A stretch of DNA of 64,000 nt from Streptococcus oricebi (GTDB lineage Bacteria; Bacillota; Bacilli; Lactobacillales; Streptococcaceae). The translations under genes and the position numbers were made by a program. Positions 17,963-31,015 of the stretch are shown here, in pieces. Under the pieces are notes generated by a model, which was given only the letters and a program-made list of their open reading frames with translations, searched no databases and had not been told where the DNA came from. Position 1 is the first letter of the stretch. Each line of letters opens with the position of its first letter. The stretch covers positions 310,001-374,000 of the forward strand of contig NZ_PRDG01000002.1 of the NCBI RefSeq assembly GCF_017883985.1, in the 5' to 3' direction.

Positions 17963-18842
17963 AACTGCTGGCAGTCGTCTGGACAAGGCCTTGGCTGATT
18001 TGACTTCCTTGTCCCGCAGTCTAGCCAACGAGCAAATAAAAGAGGGCCAGGTCTTGGTCAATGGCCAGGTCAAGAAGGCCAAGTACAAGGTCCAGCTAGG
18101 GGATGTCATTCGTTATCAGCTACCTGAACCAGAGCTAGTGGACTATCAACCGGAAAATCTAGCTCTTGACATCATCTATCAGGATGAGGATGTCGCTGTG
18201 GTAAACAAGCCCCAGGGAATGGTGGTTCATCCCAGCCCTGGCCATAATCAGGGAACCCTAGTCAATGCCCTCTTGTACCACATCAAGGACCTCTCTAGTA
18301 TCAATGGGGTCCTGCGGCCAGGGATTGTTCATCGGATTGATAAGGACACATCTGGTCTTCTCATGATTGCTAAAAATGATCAGGCCCATCTGGCCTTGGC
18401 TCAGGAGTTAAAGGACAAGAAGTCTCTCAGGAAATACTGGGCCCTGGTCCATGGAAATCTTCCTAATGATTTGGGGGTCATTGAGGCTCCGATTGGCCGG
18501 AGTGAAAAGGACCGCAAAAAGCAGGCGGTTACAGCCAAGGGCAAGGAGGCCTTGACTCGTTTTAAGGTTTTGGAGCGTTTTGGAGATTATAGTCTCCTAG
18601 AATTGCAGCTAGAAACGGGTAGGACCCATCAGATTCGGGTGCATCTGGCCTATATTGGCCACCCCATTGCAGGAGATCCGGTCTATGGACCTAAAAAAAC
18701 CCTAAAGGGCCAGGGGCAGTTTTTACATGCCAAGACTCTTGGTTTCACCCATCCTAGGACCGGTCAAGACCTAGAATTTTCGGTGGATTTACCCCCAGTC
18801 TTCCAAGAAACCTTAGAAAAGTTGCGAAAGACCAGGTCCTAA
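17946..18842 (+). CDS. rluD: RluD-type ribosomal large subunit pseudouridine synthase
   Basis: 298 aa. An N-terminal S4 RNA-binding domain (about 12-60) is followed by the pseudouridine synthase domain, with catalytic Asp132 in [12 protein letters not shown]. The [20 protein letters not shown] motif near 220-240 completes the RluA/RluD family signature. It modifies uridines in 23S rRNA. The exact sites (RluD-like positions in helix 69) are inferred from family type. Coupled by overlap to lspA. Confidence 0.92.
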   Translation: MKIKIETAGSRLDKALADLTSLSRSLANEQIKEGQVLVNGQVKKAKYKVQLGDVIRYQLPEPELVDYQPENLALDIIYQDEDVAVVNKPQGMVVHPSPGHNQGTLVNALLYHIKDLSSINGVLRPGIVHRIDKDTSGLLMIAKNDQAHLALAQELKDKKSLRKYWALVHGNLPNDLGVIEAPIGRSEKDRKKQAVTAKGKEALTRFKVLERFGDYSLLELQLETGRTHQIRVHLAYIGHPIAGDPVYGPKKTLKGQGQFLHAKTLGFTHPRTGQDLEFSVDLPPVFQETLEKLRKTRS

Positions 18843-18946
18843 CTATTTTTGAGAAGGAGGAAGTAGAAGGTCAGCTAAAACCTTCCCTTCCTTTTATTGT
18901 AAACCAGGCCTTGCTAGGTCATGATTCTAGTGGAAATGGAGCTTGT

Positions 18947-20056
18947 ATGGATTATAAACGAATTGTCTTTAAGGTCGGGACCAGCTCTCTGACTAATCCT
19001 GATGGGAGTTTGTCTCATAGTAAAGTAGAAAAAATAACGCGGGATTTGACCCTGCTCCATGAGGCTGGTCATGAGTTGATTTTGGTTTCTTCGGGAGCTA
19101 TAGCAGCTGGTTTCTCCTCTCTAGGCTTTAGAAAACGGCCCAGAAAAATTGCAGACCAACAAGCGGCAGCAGCAGTTGGTCAGGGGCTTTTGCTGGAAGA
19201 ATATACCCGGCATTTACTGGCAGAAAAGATTGTCTCGGCCCAAATGCTCTTGACCCAAGATGACTTTGCGGATAAGAGGCGTTATCAAAATGCCCACCAG
19301 GCTCTGGCTGTCCTCTTAAATCGAGGGGCCATTCCCATCATCAATGAGAATGACTCGGTCGCGATTGCCGAGCTCAAGGTGGGAGACAATGATAGCTTGA
19401 GTGCTCAGGTAGCAGCCATGGTCCAGGCGGATCTTTTGGTTCTCTTGACCGATGTAGACGGTCTTTATACGGCCAATCCCAGTCAGGACCAGGGAGCCCA
19501 GCGGATTGAGAGGGTGGACAGGATTGAAAGGAAACTTCTGGCCATGGCTGGAGATGCGGGTAGTCAGAATGGCACAGGTGGCATGCTGACCAAGCTCAAG
19601 GCAGCTGCCCTAGCAACCAATGCGGGAGTGCCGGTCTATATTTGTTCTTCCCTGCCAGAAGAAGCTCTGCTAAATGCAGCTAAGAGGCAGGACCAGGGGA
19701 CCTTCTTTTCTGCCCAAATCAAGCGAATGCGGACCCAAAAGCAGTGGCTGGCTTTCTATGCTCCTAGCCGGGGTAAGCTTTATCTGGACCAAGGGGCCAG
19801 TCAGGCTCTGACAGCAGAAGGCAAGAGCCTCTTACTTTCGGGAGTCTTAGCTAGTCAGGGTTCTTTTTCCTATCAAGACATCGTCAGTGTCTATGACCAG
19901 ACTAGTGGCCGCTTGCTGGGCAAGGGCCGAGTCAGGCTGGGCCAGCTGGCCTTGAAAGACTTGCTTAAGGCCAAGAAACCCAAGGGGATTCTCATTCATC
20001 GGGATGACTGGATTTCCCTAAGTGAGGAACTTGCCTTCTTCTTAGCTGAATTTTAG
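18947..20056 (+). CDS. proB: Glutamate 5-kinase
   Basis: 369 aa. First step of proline synthesis: ATP-dependent phosphorylation of glutamate. The start ATG at 18947 gives [17 protein letters not shown] and has GGAG five bases upstream; the frame extends 12 codons further without support. The amino-acid kinase domain includes [11 protein letters not shown] (about 53-63), INENDSVAI and a Gly-rich [12 protein letters not shown]; a PUA domain follows from about 275. Feedback inhibition by proline is a family trait. proA follows after 12 bases. Confidence 0.95.
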   Translation: MDYKRIVFKVGTSSLTNPDGSLSHSKVEKITRDLTLLHEAGHELILVSSGAIAAGFSSLGFRKRPRKIADQQAAAAVGQGLLLEEYTRHLLAEKIVSAQMLLTQDDFADKRRYQNAHQALAVLLNRGAIPIINENDSVAIAELKVGDNDSLSAQVAAMVQADLLVLLTDVDGLYTANPSQDQGAQRIERVDRIERKLLAMAGDAGSQNGTGGMLTKLKAAALATNAGVPVYICSSLPEEALLNAAKRQDQGTFFSAQIKRMRTQKQWLAFYAPSRGKLYLDQGASQALTAEGKSLLLSGVLASQGSFSYQDIVSVYDQTSGRLLGKGRVRLGQLALKDLLKAKKPKGILIHRDDWISLSEELAFFLAEF

Positions 20057-20068
20057 AAAGGAATTGCC

Positions 20069-21331
20069 ATGGATACAACAGAAATCTTACTAGAAGAGTT
20101 ACAAAAGGCTAAACACTCCATTAACCGGGCCAGTAGCGAGGAGAAAAATCGGGCCCTTCTCTTGATGAGCCAGGCTCTTTTGGCCCACCAGGATAAGATT
20201 TTAGAGGCCAATCAGGCGGATATGGCAGCAGCTACTGGACAGATTTCCGAGGTCATGTTGGATCGGCTCTATCTGAATCAAGCTAGATTGGCAGAGATGG
20301 CTGCTGGTATAGAGGCCTTGATTGAACTAGAAGATCCAGTCGGTCAAGTTATTGAAACTTCCTACCTAGAAAATGGCTTGAAAATCAGCAAAAAGAGAGT
20401 GGCTTTGGGAGTGGTAGGAATTATCTATGAAAGCCGTCCTAATGTCACCTCTGATGCGGCAGTTCTGGCCCTCAAGAGTGGCAATGCAGTCATCTTGCGG
20501 ACCGGCAAGGAAGCCTATCGTACAGCTCAAGCCATCGTTATTGCCCTCAAGGAAGGTTTAGCCCAGAGTGAGATTTCTGATAGTTGCTTGCAGCTAGTCA
20601 GCGATACCAGTCGATCTAGCGCCTATAGTCTGATGAGGGCCAAGGGATTTTTAGACCTTCTGATTCCTAGAGGCGGAGCGGGTCTGATTCAGGCGGTGGT
20701 TGAAAATGCCCTGGTGCCAGTGATTGAGACGGGGACAGGGATTTGCCATATTTATGTGGATCAGGCTGCGGATTTGGAGCTGGCCCTATCGATTGTAGAT
20801 AACGCCAAGACCAGTCGCCCCTCTGTCTGCAATGCTGTTGAGACCTGTCTGGTCCATGAGAGACTGGCTCCTTCCTTCTTACCGGCCCTTTATGAACGCT
20901 TGGTCGACCAGCGTTTGGCCCAAGGTCAAGAGCCGGTTGACTTCCGCTTAGATGCTTCAGCCAGCTCTTTTATAAAGGGAAAGTTGGCTCAAGTTGGTGA
21001 TTTTGATCGGGAATTTTCGGACTATATCCTAGCTGTAAAGGTCCTTCCTTCTTTAGAGGCTGCGGTAGAACATATTGAGCGGCATGGCAGTCACCATTCA
21101 GACGCCATTATTACAGAAGATTTGGCTGCCGCTCAGGCTTTTACAGATCAGGTTGATAGCGCTGCGGTCTATGTCAATGCCTCAACTCGTTTTACGGATG
21201 GTGGGCAGTTTGGCTTGGGCTGTGAAATGGGAATCTCTACCCAGAAACTTCATGCTAGAGGACCCATGGGCTTGACGGAGCTGACGACCTATAAGTATAT
21301 TATAGAAGGTCAGGGCCAGATTAGGAGGTAG
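20069..21331 (+). CDS. proA: Glutamate-5-semialdehyde dehydrogenase (gamma-glutamyl phosphate reductase)
   Basis: 420 aa. NADPH-dependent reduction of gamma-glutamyl phosphate, the second step to proline. Aldehyde-dehydrogenase fold with the catalytic cysteine in [11 protein letters not shown] at about residue 256. The segments [16 protein letters not shown] and HGSHHSDAI are characteristic. It lies between proB and proC, with 3 bases before proC. Confidence 0.96.
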   Translation: MDTTEILLEELQKAKHSINRASSEEKNRALLLMSQALLAHQDKILEANQADMAAATGQISEVMLDRLYLNQARLAEMAAGIEALIELEDPVGQVIETSYLENGLKISKKRVALGVVGIIYESRPNVTSDAAVLALKSGNAVILRTGKEAYRTAQAIVIALKEGLAQSEISDSCLQLVSDTSRSSAYSLMRAKGFLDLLIPRGGAGLIQAVVENALVPVIETGTGICHIYVDQAADLELALSIVDNAKTSRPSVCNAVETCLVHERLAPSFLPALYERLVDQRLAQGQEPVDFRLDASASSFIKGKLAQVGDFDREFSDYILAVKVLPSLEAAVEHIERHGSHHSDAIITEDLAAAQAFTDQVDSAAVYVNASTRFTDGGQFGLGCEMGISTQKLHARGPMGLTELTTYKYIIEGQGQIRR

Positions 21332-21334
21332 AAA

Positions 21335-22135
21335 ATGAAAATTGCTTTTATCGGTTTGGGAAATATGGGCTCCCTCTTGGCCAGGCTGGTTTTGGAGAAA
21401 AAGGCGGATCAGGACGAGATTCTCTTGGCCAATCGTAGTCCCCAAAAGGCTGAACAACTAGTCCAAGAGTTTGGGGGACGACTTGTTAGCAATCAAGAAG
21501 TATTTAACCAAGCAGACATGATCTTTTTGGGCTTAAAGCCCAAGCAGGTCTTGGATTTGCTAGAGGAGCATAAGGAAGAGCTAGAGCAAGCTCCCTCCTT
21601 AATCTTGGTTTCTATGGCGGCAGGGGTCCGTCTCTCAGATTTGGCAGCAGTAGCGGGTCAACAACACCGCTATATTCGGATTATGCCCAATACTCCCATT
21701 ACAGTAGGGGCGGGTGTGATTAGCTATAGTCTCTCTGAGAAGGTAGTGGAAGGTGACCGGCTTCTTCTGGAAGACTTACTGGAGCGGGCTGGCCAGCTAA
21801 TCCAATTAGAGGAAAAGGATTTAGATGCAGCAACGGCCCTAGCAGGCTGCGGCCCAGCCTTTGTCTATACCTTTATTGAGACTATGGCAGATGCGGGGGT
21901 AAGACTGGGCCTCCCTCGACACCTAGCCTTGAGCCTAGCTAGCCAGACTGTCTTGGGTGCAGCCCAAATGACCAAGGAGACTGGCCTGCATCCAGCCCTG
22001 TTAAAAGACCAGGTTACAAGTCCAGCCGGGGCGACCATTGAAGGTTTGGTCAGTCTAGAGGAGACTGGTTTTCGAGCCAGCCTGATTAAGGCCTTAGAAG
22101 CCTCCTACCAAAAGGCACAGGACCTGGGCCGCTAG
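21335..22135 (+). CDS. proC: Pyrroline-5-carboxylate reductase
   Basis: 266 aa. Final NAD(P)H-dependent step to proline. The Rossmann motif IAFIGLGNMGSLLARL opens the protein. IRIMPNTPITVGAG (about 113-126) and GCGPAFVYTFIETMADAGV (about 170-188) are family signatures. Completes the proB-proA-proC operon. Confidence 0.96.
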   Translation: MKIAFIGLGNMGSLLARLVLEKKADQDEILLANRSPQKAEQLVQEFGGRLVSNQEVFNQADMIFLGLKPKQVLDLLEEHKEELEQAPSLILVSMAAGVRLSDLAAVAGQQHRYIRIMPNTPITVGAGVISYSLSEKVVEGDRLLLEDLLERAGQLIQLEEKDLDAATALAGCGPAFVYTFIETMADAGVRLGLPRHLALSLASQTVLGAAQMTKETGLHPALLKDQVTSPAGATIEGLVSLEETGFRASLIKALEASYQKAQDLGR

Positions 22136-22162
22136 ATTAGTTAGAGCTAGAACTTATAGCCA

Positions 22163-22191
22163 TTGTCAAAGCCCGAAAAATAGAGTATAAT
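22163..22191 (+). promoter_or_regulatory. Promoter upstream of the PhnA-like gene
   Basis: TTGTCA (22163-22168) and TATAAT (22186-22191) are separated by 17 bases. Confidence 0.7.
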
Positions 22192-22250
22192 AAACCAGTA
22201 TCCTAACAAGGATAGCATACAAGTAAAACTGAAAAGAAAAGGTGAAGAAT

Positions 22251-22583
22251 ATGCAATTACCAAACTGCCCCCAGTGCCAGTCTCCTTATGTTTATGAAGA
22301 CGGTGCCCTGCTGGTCTGTCCCGAATGTGCCTACGAATGGAATCCTGAAGAAGTTCAAGCTGAGGAAGGCTTGCGCGTGCTAGACGCCAATGGCAAGCAG
22401 CTAGCTGACGGCGATACCGTTACCGTTATCAAGGATTTAAAAGTAAAGGGAGCGCCCAAGGACATCAAGCAAGGAACTCGGGTGAAGAATATCCGTCTGG
22501 TTGAAGGCGACCACAATATCGACTGTAGGATTGATGGTTTTGGTGCCATGAAGCTCAAGTCAGAATTTGTAAAAAAGGTCTAA
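22251..22583 (+). CDS. PhnA/YjdM-like zinc-ribbon protein
   Basis: 110 aa. An N-terminal zinc ribbon (CPQCQ ... CPECAYEW) precedes a PhnA domain with [15 protein letters not shown] and [17 protein letters not shown]. The family is named for alkylphosphonate genes, but its members are not shown to have that function and no phosphonate genes lie nearby. The ATG at 22251 has AAAGGTG upstream; a GTG nine bases earlier overlaps that site and is less likely. Confidence 0.85.
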   Translation: MQLPNCPQCQSPYVYEDGALLVCPECAYEWNPEEVQAEEGLRVLDANGKQLADGDTVTVIKDLKVKGAPKDIKQGTRVKNIRLVEGDHNIDCRIDGFGAMKLKSEFVKKV

Positions 22584-22587
22584 TTAG

Positions 22588-23214
22588 ATGAAAGAAAGAT
22601 TTATTTTGCCCTACCGGAGTCTGCTTTTTCTGCTGGCCTTTGTCGGGGTTTACCTAGAGATTGCCAAGTTTGGCTGGGGCATGCTTATGTACTATACGGT
22701 CCTTTCCAACGTGCTTGTCCTTCTTTTTACCGGCTATCTGCTCTTTTTGATGCGGCGGTCAAGAAAGGACTGGTCCTCGGCCAAGCTTTTACGGGTAAAA
22801 GGGGGCGTGACCATGTGTATCATGATTACCTGTGTGGTCTATCATTTTCTGCTGGCCTCAAAGACCACTGATTTCCACCGTTTGGAAAACTATCTCTGCC
22901 ACTATATTGTTCCCCTAGGTTTTCTCTTAGATACCCTAATCTTTGATAAGACCAAGCAGTACCGCTGGTACGATCCCATTGCCTGGACTCTACTTCCTAT
23001 TATCTATATGGTTTTCGCCCTTTTTAATGGCCTCGTGACCAAACTTCCCATTCCAGACTCCAAGGACAATCCCTTTCCCTACTTTTTCTTAAATGTAAAT
23101 AAGTTTGGCTGGGCTTATGTAGTCCGGATGTGCTTGATTATCTTTGGGGCCTATCTGCTTTCTGGTTTTATCTTTTATGGGATAAAATTGATTTGGGGCC
23201 GAAAAAATGAATAA
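22588..23214 (+). CDS. Pr6Pr-like integral membrane protein
   Basis: 208 aa with about six hydrophobic helices and charged loops. The sequence LYRSLLFLL-type start, the VVYHFLLA and LCHYIVPLGFLLDTLIFD segments, and the length agree with the Pr6Pr family of unknown function. It begins 4 bases after the PhnA-like stop, so the two share a transcript. Function unknown. Confidence 0.65.
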   Translation: MKERFILPYRSLLFLLAFVGVYLEIAKFGWGMLMYYTVLSNVLVLLFTGYLLFLMRRSRKDWSSAKLLRVKGGVTMCIMITCVVYHFLLASKTTDFHRLENYLCHYIVPLGFLLDTLIFDKTKQYRWYDPIAWTLLPIIYMVFALFNGLVTKLPIPDSKDNPFPYFFLNVNKFGWAYVVRMCLIIFGAYLLSGFIFYGIKLIWGRKNE

Positions 23215-23229
23215 TCTTACAGTTTTTAC

Positions 23230-23258
23230 TTGAAGAATCCACTCGACTGTGGTATAGT
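23230..23258 (+). promoter_or_regulatory. Promoter of the pyr operon
   Basis: TTGAAG (23230-23235) and TATAGT (23253-23258) with a 17-base spacer; a second overlapping TATAGT follows at 23258-23263. Confidence 0.65.
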
Positions 23259-23280
23259 ATAGTCAATCGAATAAGTTCCT

Positions 23281-23406
23281 TTAAGTCTGTCCTGTGAGAC
23301 AGCCAAGGAGTCTGAGAAAAATACATGATAGAGGTGGAGTGTAAGTGGACACTCATTTTACTGCTATCTTCATTTTCTGTAGCCTCCTTGATGGAGGCTT
23401 TTTCTT
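23281..23406 (+). promoter_or_regulatory. PyrR-type attenuator in the pyrR leader
   Basis: TCCTGTGAGACAG at about 23290-23302 resembles the PyrR-binding loop, and AGCCTCC (23381-23387) with GGAGGCT (23393-23399) plus a T-rich tract form a terminator. UMP-bound PyrR is expected to favour termination. The remaining 130 bases before pyrR hold another GTCCTGTCAAGG segment that may be an additional structure, but I cannot fold it with confidence. This accounts for the 320-base gap without genes. Confidence 0.75.
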
Positions 23407-23445
23407 TGCAAAAAAATAGAAAAGAATTAAATTAGAAGACTCTGA

Positions 23446-25331
<1,886 letters not shown>

Positions 25332-25457
25332 AAGGGGGAATGCGTTTCACACTAGGTCAAAATCAGTTACCCATTGCTCGTCTCGAATCTACTAGTAGAT
25401 TGACCCTTCCTAGCAACAAAGCTGGGACTATGCCTATACTCAAGTAAGGAGAAAATT

Positions 25458-26378
25458 ATGTCTACCAATCAAATCGCACTTAAACATCTGGTCTCTATGG
25501 AAGTCTTAAGCAATGATCAAGTTCTTAGTTTGATTAAGCGGGGAATTGAATTTAAAAATGGAGCCAAGGTCCAGTATGATGACCAGCATATCGTTTCCAA
25601 CCTTTTCTTTGAATCCTCCACTCGGACCCACAAGGCCTTTGAAGTAGCAGAGTTAAAGTTGGGCTGTGACTTGCTTGATTTCGATGTAAAAACGAGCTCG
25701 GTCAATAAGGGAGAAACCCTTTATGATACGATTTTGACCATGTCTGCCCTGGGGGTAGATGCCTGTGTGATTCGTCATCCCCATGTTGATTACTATAAAG
25801 AATTGATTGAAAGTCCAACCATCACCACCTCCATTATCAATGGTGGAGACGGGTCAGGCCAACACCCTAGCCAAAGCCTGCTGGACTTGATGACCATCTA
25901 TCAAGAGTTCGGCCGTTTTGAAGGCTTGAAGGTAGCTATTGCTGGTGACTTGTCCCACTCTCGGGTAGCCAAGTCCAATATGATGATTTTGAAACGCCTG
26001 GGAGCAGAGCTTTACTTTGCAGGACCTGAGGAATGGCGGACACCAGAATTTGAAGAATACGGTAGCTTTGTCACCATCGACCAAATCATTGACAAGGTAG
26101 ATGTAATGATGTTCCTAAGGGTTCAGCATGAACGTCATGAAACCTATGGTGACTTCTCAACGGCAGCCTACCACAGAGAGCATGGTTTGAACCAAGAGCG
26201 CTATGACCGCATGCAGGACCATGCCATTATTATGCACCCAGCCCCAGTTAACCGCGATGTTGAAATTGCTGATGAGCTTGTAGAAGCTCCTAAGTCCAGA
26301 ATTGTAGAGCAGATGACCAACGGTGTCTTTGTCCGAATGGCCATTATCGAAGCAGTTCTCAAGGGACGCAAGCAGTAG
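25458..26378 (+). CDS. pyrB: Aspartate carbamoyltransferase catalytic subunit
   Basis: 306 aa. Joins carbamoyl phosphate and aspartate, the committed pyrimidine step. The carbamoyl-phosphate loop [13 protein letters not shown] (about 51-63) and [14 protein letters not shown] (about 128-141) are clear. AAGGAG precedes the ATG. A 126-base gap from pyrP contains CTACTAGTAG, a perfect 10-base palindrome, but no convincing PyrR site. Confidence 0.96.
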   Translation: MSTNQIALKHLVSMEVLSNDQVLSLIKRGIEFKNGAKVQYDDQHIVSNLFFESSTRTHKAFEVAELKLGCDLLDFDVKTSSVNKGETLYDTILTMSALGVDACVIRHPHVDYYKELIESPTITTSIINGGDGSGQHPSQSLLDLMTIYQEFGRFEGLKVAIAGDLSHSRVAKSNMMILKRLGAELYFAGPEEWRTPEFEEYGSFVTIDQIIDKVDVMMFLRVQHERHETYGDFSTAAYHREHGLNQERYDRMQDHAIIMHPAPVNRDVEIADELVEAPKSRIVEQMTNGVFVRMAIIEAVLKGRKQ

Positions 26379-26422
26379 AAGTTTCACTCAATCGACTTAC
26401 AAACGGTCTAAAAGGAGGGCGC

Positions 26423-27499
26423 ATGCAAAAAAGATTCTTAGTTTTAGAAAATGGCACTGTCTTTAGCGGACAGGCCTTGGGCGCAGATATAGAGGTAACA
26501 GGAGAACTGGTCTTTAATACAGGTATGACAGGCTATCAAGAGTCGATTACCGACCAGTCCTATAACGGACAGATTTTAACCTTTACCTATCCCGTGGTAG
26601 GTAATTATGGCATCAATCGAGATGACTTTGAGTCTATCCGTCCGACCTGTAAGGGAGTTGTTGTCAATGAGTGGGCTCGACTTGCCAGTAATTGGCGCAG
26701 TCAGGCCAACCTAGATGAGTTTTTAAAAGCCAAGAATATCCCAGGAATTTCCGGGATTGATACCAGGGCTCTAACCAAGATGATTCGCCAACATGGGACC
26801 ATGAAGGCAACCTTGCTGAATCGGGGAGACGATTTAAGCTACATAAAGGAGCAACTCCAGGCGACCTTACTGCCCCAGGACAATATCAAGCAAGTTTCAA
26901 CTAAGACCTCCTATTTTATTCCGGGAACTGGCCGCAATCTGGTCCTGGTAGATTTTGGCCTGAAACACTCTATCTTACGAGAATTGGTAGCACGTTCTTG
27001 TAGCGTGACAGTGGTTCCCTACAATACGACTGCCCAAGAAATCCTCCAACTTCACCCTGACGGTGTCATCCTATCAAATGGACCGGGAAATCCCGAAGAT
27101 GTACCAGAAGCCCTGACCATGATTCAAGGGATTCAGGGCAAGCTTCCCCTCTTTGGCATTTGCATGGGCCACCAGCTCTTTAGCCGGGCCAATGGAGCCA
27201 AAACCTACAAGATGAAGTTTGGTCATCGTGGCTTTAACCATGCAGTGCGTGATTTGACTAGTGGGCGCGTGAGCTTTACTAGTCAGAATCATGGCTTCGC
27301 CGTTAGCCGCGAGGATTTGCCAGAGGACTTGCAGCTTACGCATGAGGAGATTAACGACCGTTCAGTTGAAGGCTTACGTCACCGTCGCTACCCAGCCTTT
27401 TCGGTCCAATTTCATCCTGATGCTGCCCCTGGTCCCCACGATGCTAGCAGTTTGTTTGATGATTTCATGAAAATGATAGATCAGTTCCAAGCAGACTAG
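26423..27499 (+). CDS. carA: Carbamoyl-phosphate synthase small (glutaminase) subunit
   Basis: 358 aa. Hydrolyses glutamine and passes ammonia to CarB. An N-terminal CPSase small-chain domain is followed by a class I glutaminase with catalytic Cys in [12 protein letters not shown] (about residue 248) and a His-x-Glu-equivalent [11 protein letters not shown] near the end. In many CarA the latter reads FHPEA; here the acid is Asp (FHPDA), a small departure from the usual triad. carB starts 26 bases downstream. Confidence 0.95.
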   Translation: MQKRFLVLENGTVFSGQALGADIEVTGELVFNTGMTGYQESITDQSYNGQILTFTYPVVGNYGINRDDFESIRPTCKGVVVNEWARLASNWRSQANLDEFLKAKNIPGISGIDTRALTKMIRQHGTMKATLLNRGDDLSYIKEQLQATLLPQDNIKQVSTKTSYFIPGTGRNLVLVDFGLKHSILRELVARSCSVTVVPYNTTAQEILQLHPDGVILSNGPGNPEDVPEALTMIQGIQGKLPLFGICMGHQLFSRANGAKTYKMKFGHRGFNHAVRDLTSGRVSFTSQNHGFAVSREDLPEDLQLTHEEINDRSVEGLRHRRYPAFSVQFHPDAAPGPHDASSLFDDFMKMIDQFQAD

Positions 27500-27525
27500 C
27501 CTGAGCAGAAAAAGGAGGAAGAAGC

Positions 27526-30500
27526 ATGCCAAAGCGTAATGATATCAAAAAGATTGTAGTGATTGGGTCTGGACCGATTGTTATCGGCCAAGCAGCCGAA
27601 TTTGACTATGCCGGGACCCAGGCCTGTCTAGCCTTGAAGGAAGAGGGCTATAAGGTCATTTTAATCAATTCTAATCCAGCAACGATTATGACCGATAAGG
27701 AAGTTGCCGACAAGGTCTATCTCGAGCCCTTGACCTTAGAATTTGTAAGTCGTATTCTTAGAAAAGAGCGTCCTGACGCTCTTTTACCTACATTAGGCGG
27801 ACAAACAGGCCTCAATATGGCCATGGAATTATCCCAAGCAGGCCTGCTAGAAGAGCTAGGTATCGAACTTTTGGGGACCAAATTATCTGCTATTGACCAG
27901 GCCGAAGATCGGGACCTCTTTAAACGTCTTATGGAAAGCCTGGATCAGCCTATTCCCGAATCAGAAATTGTCCATACAGTTGAGCAAGCCTTGGACTTTG
28001 CGGCCCAGATTGGTTATCCGCTCATTGTTCGTCCAGCCTTTACTCTAGGTGGAACGGGTGGCGGTATCTGCGAGAATGAGCAGGAGCTGAGCGAGATTGT
28101 CGAAAATGGCCTCAAATTATCACCAGTAACGCAATGTTTGCTGGAGCGCTCCATTGCTGGTTTTAAAGAGATTGAGTATGAGGTGATGCGGGATTCGGCA
28201 GATAATGCCCTGGTGGTCTGCAATATGGAAAATTTCGATCCGGTCGGTATCCATACAGGCGATTCCATCGTCTTTGCTCCTAGCCAGACCTTATCTGACT
28301 ATGAGTATCAAATGCTTCGAGACGCCAGTCTCAAAATCATTCGAGCTCTTAAAATCGAGGGCGGCTGTAATGTTCAGCTAGCCCTGGACCCCCAAAGTTT
28401 TAAATACTATGTGATTGAGGTCAATCCACGGGTATCCCGCTCCTCGGCCTTGGCCTCCAAGGCAACTGGCTATCCCATTGCCAAGCTAGCAGCTAAAATC
28501 GCTGTCGGCTTGACCTTAGACGAGATGCTCAATCCAGTTACCGGAAAAAGCTATGCCATGTTTGAGCCTGCCCTAGACTATGTGGTCGCTAAGATTCCCC
28601 GTTTTCCCTTTGATAAGTTTGAGCATGGGGAGCGCCATCTAGGAACTCAGATGAAGGCAACTGGAGAAGTTATGGCTATCGGGCGAACGATTGAGGAGAG
28701 CCTACTTAAGGCCTGTCGTTCCTTGGAAAATGGTCTTATTCATAATGAGCTGGCGGACTTAGAGCAGGTGCCAGAAGACCAGTTGCTTGAAAAAATCGTT
28801 AAAGCCCAGGATGACCGCCTTTTCTACCTTTCAGAAGCTATTAGAAGGGGATATGATATTGAGAAGCTAGCTCGACTAACCAAGATTGATGTCTTCTTTT
28901 TGGACAAGCTCTTACATATCGTTGAGCTGGAAAGAGAATTGGCTCAAGCCCCCTATGATGTGGAGCTTTTACAGACAGCCAAAGGTTACGGTTTTTCTGA
29001 CCAGAAGATTGCCCAGCTTTGGCAGATGACAGTAGCAGAAGTCAGAGACTTGAGGCTGGCCAATAAGCTCCTTCCGGTCTTTAAAATGGTCGATACCTGT
29101 GCAGCCGAATTTGAAAGCCAAACCCCTTATTTCTATTCGACCTATGCCTTTGAAAATGAATCTCACAGGTCGGACAAAGAGTCTGTTTTGGTCTTGGGCT
29201 CAGGCCCCATTCGGATTGGCCAAGGAATAGAATTTGACTATGCGACGGTCCATTCGGTCAAGGCCATTCAGGCTGCCGGCTATGAGGCCATTATCATGAA
29301 TAGCAATCCTGAGACCGTCTCTACCGACTTTTCCATTTCTGACAAGCTCTATTTTGAGCCCCTGACCTTGGAAGATGTCATGAATGTAGTTGACTTGGAA
29401 AAGCCTAAGGGCGTTATTCTTCAGTTCGGTGGCCAGACTGCTATCAATTTGGCAGAGGATTTAGAGGAGGCCGGGGTGCCCATTCTTGGTACCCAAGTAG
29501 CCGACTTGAATCGTGCCGAGGACCGCAAGCTCTTTGAGCAAGTCTTAAAAGAGCTGGCAATTCCGCAGCCGCCAGGCCAAACCGCCACCAACGAGGAGGA
29601 AGCCCTGGCTGCTGCCCGGGCGGTAGCCTTCCCTGTCCTAGTGAGACCCTCCTTCGTTCTCGGTGGACGGGCCATGGAAATCGTTGAAAATGAAGAGGAC
29701 CTCCTCAACTATATGCGGACAGCTGTCAAGGCTAGTCCTGACCACCCTATCTTAATTGACTCCTATATTGTCGGTAGGGAATGCGAAGTAGATGCCATTT
29801 CTGACGGCCAAGAGGTTCTTATCCCAGGAATTATGGAACATATCGAGCGGGCCGGAGTCCACTCAGGAGATTCCATGGCTGTGTACCCACCCCAAAATCT
29901 ATCAGCTACAGTTAAGGACAAGATTGTGGACTATACCAAGCGCCTAGCCCTCAGCCTCAACTGTGTCGGCATGATGAATATCCAGTTTGTTATCAAGGAC
30001 CAGGATGTTTATGTGATTGAGGTCAATCCGCGGGCCAGTCGGACAGTGCCCTTCTTATCCAAGGTGACCAATCTGCCCATGGCTCAACTAGCAACCAAGC
30101 TGATATTAGGCCAGAAGTTAGCAGACTTGGGCTACCAAGGCGGCCTCTATCCAGAAAGTTCCCTCGTTCACATCAAGGCGCCCGTCTTTTCCTTCACCAA
30201 GCTAGCCAAGGTAGATAGTCTCCTCGGACCAGAAATGAAATCAACAGGTGAGGTCATGGGGAGCGACCGTAGCTTGGAGAAGGCCCTCTACAAGGTCTTT
30301 GAAGCCAGCTACCTCCACCTACCCAGCTTTGGAAATATCGTCTTTACTATTGCAGATGATAATAAGAAAGAAGCTTTTGGTCTGGCCCAGAATTTTTCTA
30401 ATCTTGGTTATGGCATTTTAGCCACTCAAGGAACAGCAAAATTCTTTAGAGACAAGGGGCTGGAAGTAGAAAGTCTAGAAAAAATCGGCGGACCTAGCAA

Positions 30501-30705
30501 GCGAGATATTCCAGCCTTTGTCCAGGCAGGGAAGGTCCAGGCCATTGTGAATACAGTAGGAAACAAACGCACTAGTGATGTGCATGGCCAATTGATTCGC
30601 CAGTCAGCGATTAGCCACAGTATCCCCCTCTTCACCTCTCTAGATACCCTGAGAGCTATCCTGAAGGTGGTGGACAGCCAAACCTTTATCACTGAAAATC
30701 TTTAG
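27526..30705 (+). CDS. carB: Carbamoyl-phosphate synthase large subunit
   Basis: 1059 aa. Makes carbamoyl phosphate for pyrimidines and arginine from bicarbonate, ammonia and two ATP. Two homologous ATP-grasp halves are visible, each with a [24 protein letters not shown] start (residues about 10 and 556) and a GGTGGG/GGRAMEI loop. The C-terminal MGS-like allosteric domain covers about 930-1059. Full length for the family. A strong terminator follows, so this ends the pyrimidine block. Confidence 0.97.
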   Translation: MPKRNDIKKIVVIGSGPIVIGQAAEFDYAGTQACLALKEEGYKVILINSNPATIMTDKEVADKVYLEPLTLEFVSRILRKERPDALLPTLGGQTGLNMAMELSQAGLLEELGIELLGTKLSAIDQAEDRDLFKRLMESLDQPIPESEIVHTVEQALDFAAQIGYPLIVRPAFTLGGTGGGICENEQELSEIVENGLKLSPVTQCLLERSIAGFKEIEYEVMRDSADNALVVCNMENFDPVGIHTGDSIVFAPSQTLSDYEYQMLRDASLKIIRALKIEGGCNVQLALDPQSFKYYVIEVNPRVSRSSALASKATGYPIAKLAAKIAVGLTLDEMLNPVTGKSYAMFEPALDYVVAKIPRFPFDKFEHGERHLGTQMKATGEVMAIGRTIEESLLKACRSLENGLIHNELADLEQVPEDQLLEKIVKAQDDRLFYLSEAIRRGYDIEKLARLTKIDVFFLDKLLHIVELERELAQAPYDVELLQTAKGYGFSDQKIAQLWQMTVAEVRDLRLANKLLPVFKMVDTCAAEFESQTPYFYSTYAFENESHRSDKESVLVLGSGPIRIGQGIEFDYATVHSVKAIQAAGYEAIIMNSNPETVSTDFSISDKLYFEPLTLEDVMNVVDLEKPKGVILQFGGQTAINLAEDLEEAGVPILGTQVADLNRAEDRKLFEQVLKELAIPQPPGQTATNEEEALAAARAVAFPVLVRPSFVLGGRAMEIVENEEDLLNYMRTAVKASPDHPILIDSYIVGRECEVDAISDGQEVLIPGIMEHIERAGVHSGDSMAVYPPQNLSATVKDKIVDYTKRLALSLNCVGMMNIQFVIKDQDVYVIEVNPRASRTVPFLSKVTNLPMAQLATKLILGQKLADLGYQGGLYPESSLVHIKAPVFSFTKLAKVDSLLGPEMKSTGEVMGSDRSLEKALYKVFEASYLHLPSFGNIVFTIADDNKKEAFGLAQNFSNLGYGILATQGTAKFFRDKGLEVESLEKIGGPSKRDIPAFVQAGKVQAIVNTVGNKRTSDVHGQLIRQSAISHSIPLFTSLDTLRAILKVVDSQTFITENL

Positions 30706-30735
30706 AGGGGCTAAGAAACAAGTCCTAGATAAGCC

Positions 30736-30784
30736 AAAGGCATGAAATCCTAGACATAGAAAGTCTGCTTTCATGCCTTTTCTG
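30736..30784 (+). terminator. Terminator after carB
   Basis: AAAGGCATGAAA (30736-30747) pairs perfectly with TTTCATGCCTTT (30769-30780), then a short T-rich end. The rest of the 310-base gap to 31015 is AT-rich; a possible -10 TAAAAT lies about 75 bases before the next gene, but no clear -35. Confidence 0.75.
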
Positions 30785-31015
30785 ATACTAGTAAACTAGA
30801 AAAAGAGTCTAAATCTGACTTTGACCAGCCTCTTAGTTTCCTGGACAGAGTCTCCTCATATAAGAAAGTTACAGAACTGTAATCTAATTTCTATAAAAAA
30901 GTCATGCTTTTCCTCTAAACATTAAGGCCAATTAGTGATAAAATAGTAGCGTATGGAAAAAATAAAAAATATATTTCTATGTAAAAAATATTTAAGAAGC
31001 GAGGGGAGAAACTCA

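Noticed and set aside
25332..25457. A second PyrR attenuator before pyrB
   Set aside because: Short inverted repeats such as CTACTAGTAG are present, but no PyrR-type loop or T-run terminator could be identified.
27526..30705. Antisense frames of 65-95 codons within carB
   Set aside because: No ribosome sites, no plausible products, and full overlap with a conserved enzyme.
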